NCBI GenBank assembly: GCA_009843505.1
Contig: VYDI01000027.1
Span: forward strand, 103,684-167,683
DNA: 64,000 nucleotides
Direction: 5' to 3'
Origin: Holophagales bacterium
GTDB lineage: Bacteria; Acidobacteriota; Thermoanaerobaculia; Multivoradales; Multivoraceae
The first letter of the stretch is position 1; every line of letters starts with the position of its first letter. The notes beneath the pieces are model-generated. The model was not told the DNA's origin. It saw only the letters and a program-made list of their open reading frames with translations, and made no database searches. A program made the translations under genes and the position numbers. Of this stretch, positions 62,951 to 64,000 are shown piece by piece.

Positions 62951-63802
62951 ATGGAAGTGGAACGCGTAGGGCTGGTCGGCTGCGGTCTGATGGGCCGCGG
63001 CATCGCGGAGATCTGCGCACGGGCCGGTATCCCGGTCACGGTGCGCGAGGTCAACCAGGACGTGCTCGACAAGGGGCTCGGCGCGGTGCGTGCGTCCCTG
63101 GCCAAGAGCCTCGAGCGGAAGCGCATCGATCTCGAGGAGCATGACCGGGCGCTGGCGAACCTGACCGGCACCGTCGAACTGTCCGATCTCGCCGGCTCCG
63201 ACCTGGTGGTCGAGGCGATCGTCGAGGATCTGGAAACGAAGCGCGAGCTGTTTGTCGCCCTGGACGGCATCGTCGGCGACGCCTGCATCTTCGCCAGCAA
63301 CACGTCCTCGCTGACCCTGACCCAGCTCGCCGCCTCGACCGCGCGGCCCGACCGGTTCGTCGGCCTCCACTTCTTCAATCCGGTGCCGGCGATGCGTCTG
63401 GTCGAAGTGGTGCGGACCCTGATGACCTCGGACGAGGCCTACGACGCCTGCTGGCGCCTCGCCGAGCGGGTCGGCAAGACGCCCGTCGCCTGCGGCGACA
63501 ACTCCGGGTTCATCGTCAACCGGCTGTTGATCCCGTATCTGCTCGATGCCGTCCGCGCCTACGAGAACGGTGTCGGCAGCATGGAGGACATCGATACCGC
63601 GATGAAGCTCGGCTGCGGCTATCCGATGGGGCCGTTCACATTGAGCGACTTCATTGGTCTGGACACGATGTACTCCGTCGCCAACATCATGTTCGACGAA
63701 TACCGGGAGACGCGCTTCGCACCGCCGACGTTGCTGAAGCAACTGGTGCAGGCGGGACATCTGGGGCGCAAGACCGGCAAGGGCTTCTTTGACTACAGCT
63801 GA
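62951..63802 (+). CDS. 3-hydroxyacyl-CoA (3-hydroxybutyryl-CoA) dehydrogenase
   Basis: This is a 283-residue protein with an ATG behind AAGGAG. The Rossmann domain (about 1-185) has VGLVGCGLMGRGIAEICA, SDLVVEAIVEDLETKRELF in part, IFASNTSSLTLTQLA, and HFFNPVPAMRLVEVV with the catalytic His. The helical C-terminal domain has SGFIVNRLLIPYLLDAVRAYENG in part and ends GRKTGKGFFDYS. It is a stand-alone NAD-dependent dehydrogenase of short-chain hydroxyacyl-CoA, as in butyrate/PHB metabolism or beta-oxidation. The likely phoH start overlaps its last codons. Confidence 0.94.
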   Translation: MEVERVGLVGCGLMGRGIAEICARAGIPVTVREVNQDVLDKGLGAVRASLAKSLERKRIDLEEHDRALANLTGTVELSDLAGSDLVVEAIVEDLETKRELFVALDGIVGDACIFASNTSSLTLTQLAASTARPDRFVGLHFFNPVPAMRLVEVVRTLMTSDEAYDACWRLAERVGKTPVACGDNSGFIVNRLLIPYLLDAVRAYENGVGSMEDIDTAMKLGCGYPMGPFTLSDFIGLDTMYSVANIMFDEYRETRFAPPTLLKQLVQAGHLGRKTGKGFFDYS

Positions 63803-64000
63803 GCCGGCAGCGCAGGCCAGGGCGCAGGTGACCCTGCCCGAGGAATCGGTGCAGGCCATCTGCGGCGCCCACGACGAGAACCTGCGCCGCGTGGAGAAGG
63901 CTCTCGAGGTCACGCTCGGCGTGCGCGGTTCCGCCGTGCAGATCAAGGGCGCGGCGGCGGCGGTCGGGGCGGCCGAGCGGCTGCTGACCGATCTGGGCGC
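63789..64000 (+). CDS. phoH: PhoH-family protein, N-terminal part (runs off window)
   Basis: The last 211 bases stay open in frame. The product from VTLPEESVQAICGAHDENL to the edge matches the KH-like N-terminal region of PhoH/YbeZ proteins (AHDENLRRVEKALEVTLGVRG in part, VQIKGAAAAV). The start is probably TTG 63789, with AAGGG upstream and an overlap of 14 bases with the dehydrogenase gene; GTG 63828 is an alternative. The P-loop ATPase part lies outside the window. PhoH usually precedes ybeY and follows RNA-maturation genes. Confidence 0.75.
   Translation, partial: MTTAEPAAQARAQVTLPEESVQAICGAHDENLRRVEKALEVTLGVRGSAVQIKGAAAAVGAAERLLTDLG

Overview
The window is about 64 kb of high-GC, gene-dense bacterial chromosome with no ribosomal RNA. 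It comes from a diderm organism with lipid A: BamA, Skp, LpxD, FabZ, LpxA and a Lol transporter are all encoded. A VWFA-related protein of the kind expanded in Acidobacteriota (57671-59443) and two secreted PQQ-type beta-propeller proteins point to Acidobacteriota, perhaps a Thermoanaerobaculia-like lineage. That placement is inference; no marker-gene comparison was possible. GTG and TTG starts are frequent, and neighbouring genes very often share an NTGA stop/start overlap.

Layout. 1-4654 is an accessory-looking left arm: the end of an AraC-type regulator, a secreted FGE-fold protein without the usual active-site cysteines, a membrane-anchored helical protein of unknown function, and a serine lipase-like protein. 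4740-8337 holds a duplicated NTF2-like secreted protein, a VapBC toxin-antitoxin pair, a cupin and a PQQ beta-propeller protein. 8343-15298 encodes AddB and AddA (double-strand-break repair). 15315-25040 holds a DUF1801 protein and an AI-2E-type permease (minus strand), then hisS, aspS, aroB-ftsY-ribD-ribE and an unknown gene. 25090-28063 has lysS and purine nucleoside phosphorylase diverging from hpt. 28094-35481 is an envelope block: lolC-lolD, clpC, bamA, skp. 37043-43379 is a lipid A and salvage block: lpxD-fabZ-lpxA-Gfo/Idh oxidoreductase-mtnP-surE-pcm-apt.

43415-44060 is an unusual stretch: tRNA-Arg(CCT), an immediately adjacent degenerate tandem copy of the same tRNA, tatA, and a strongly structured repeat element. 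A 27-bp core of this element recurs in opposite orientation after skp. 44061-46192 holds a TPR membrane protein and thymidine phosphorylase. 46228-50174 is a small defence island: an orphan VapB-like antitoxin with what may be the first codons of a lost vapC, McrB and McrC (type IV restriction), and a complete VapBC pair with a visible promoter and operator-like palindrome. 50247-64000 returns to housekeeping genes: cinA-plsY-gpsA-guaA, a DHH phosphoesterase diverging from lgt-thiD, the VWFA protein, a holin-like small membrane operon with a DUF2064 protein and Nnr, tsaE, a 3-hydroxyacyl-CoA dehydrogenase and the start of phoH.

The most interesting signals are the tandem tRNA pseudogene, the structured dispersed repeat, the McrBC island inserted beside a broken toxin-antitoxin pair, the FGE-like/membrane/lipase cluster at the left edge, a recurrent TANNNT box placed 6-7 nt before start codons that suggests leaderless transcripts, and an lpxA-linked oxidoreductase that may be GnnA. 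No gap between genes exceeds 300 bases. The longest is the 283-base stretch before 44061, which holds the structured repeat.
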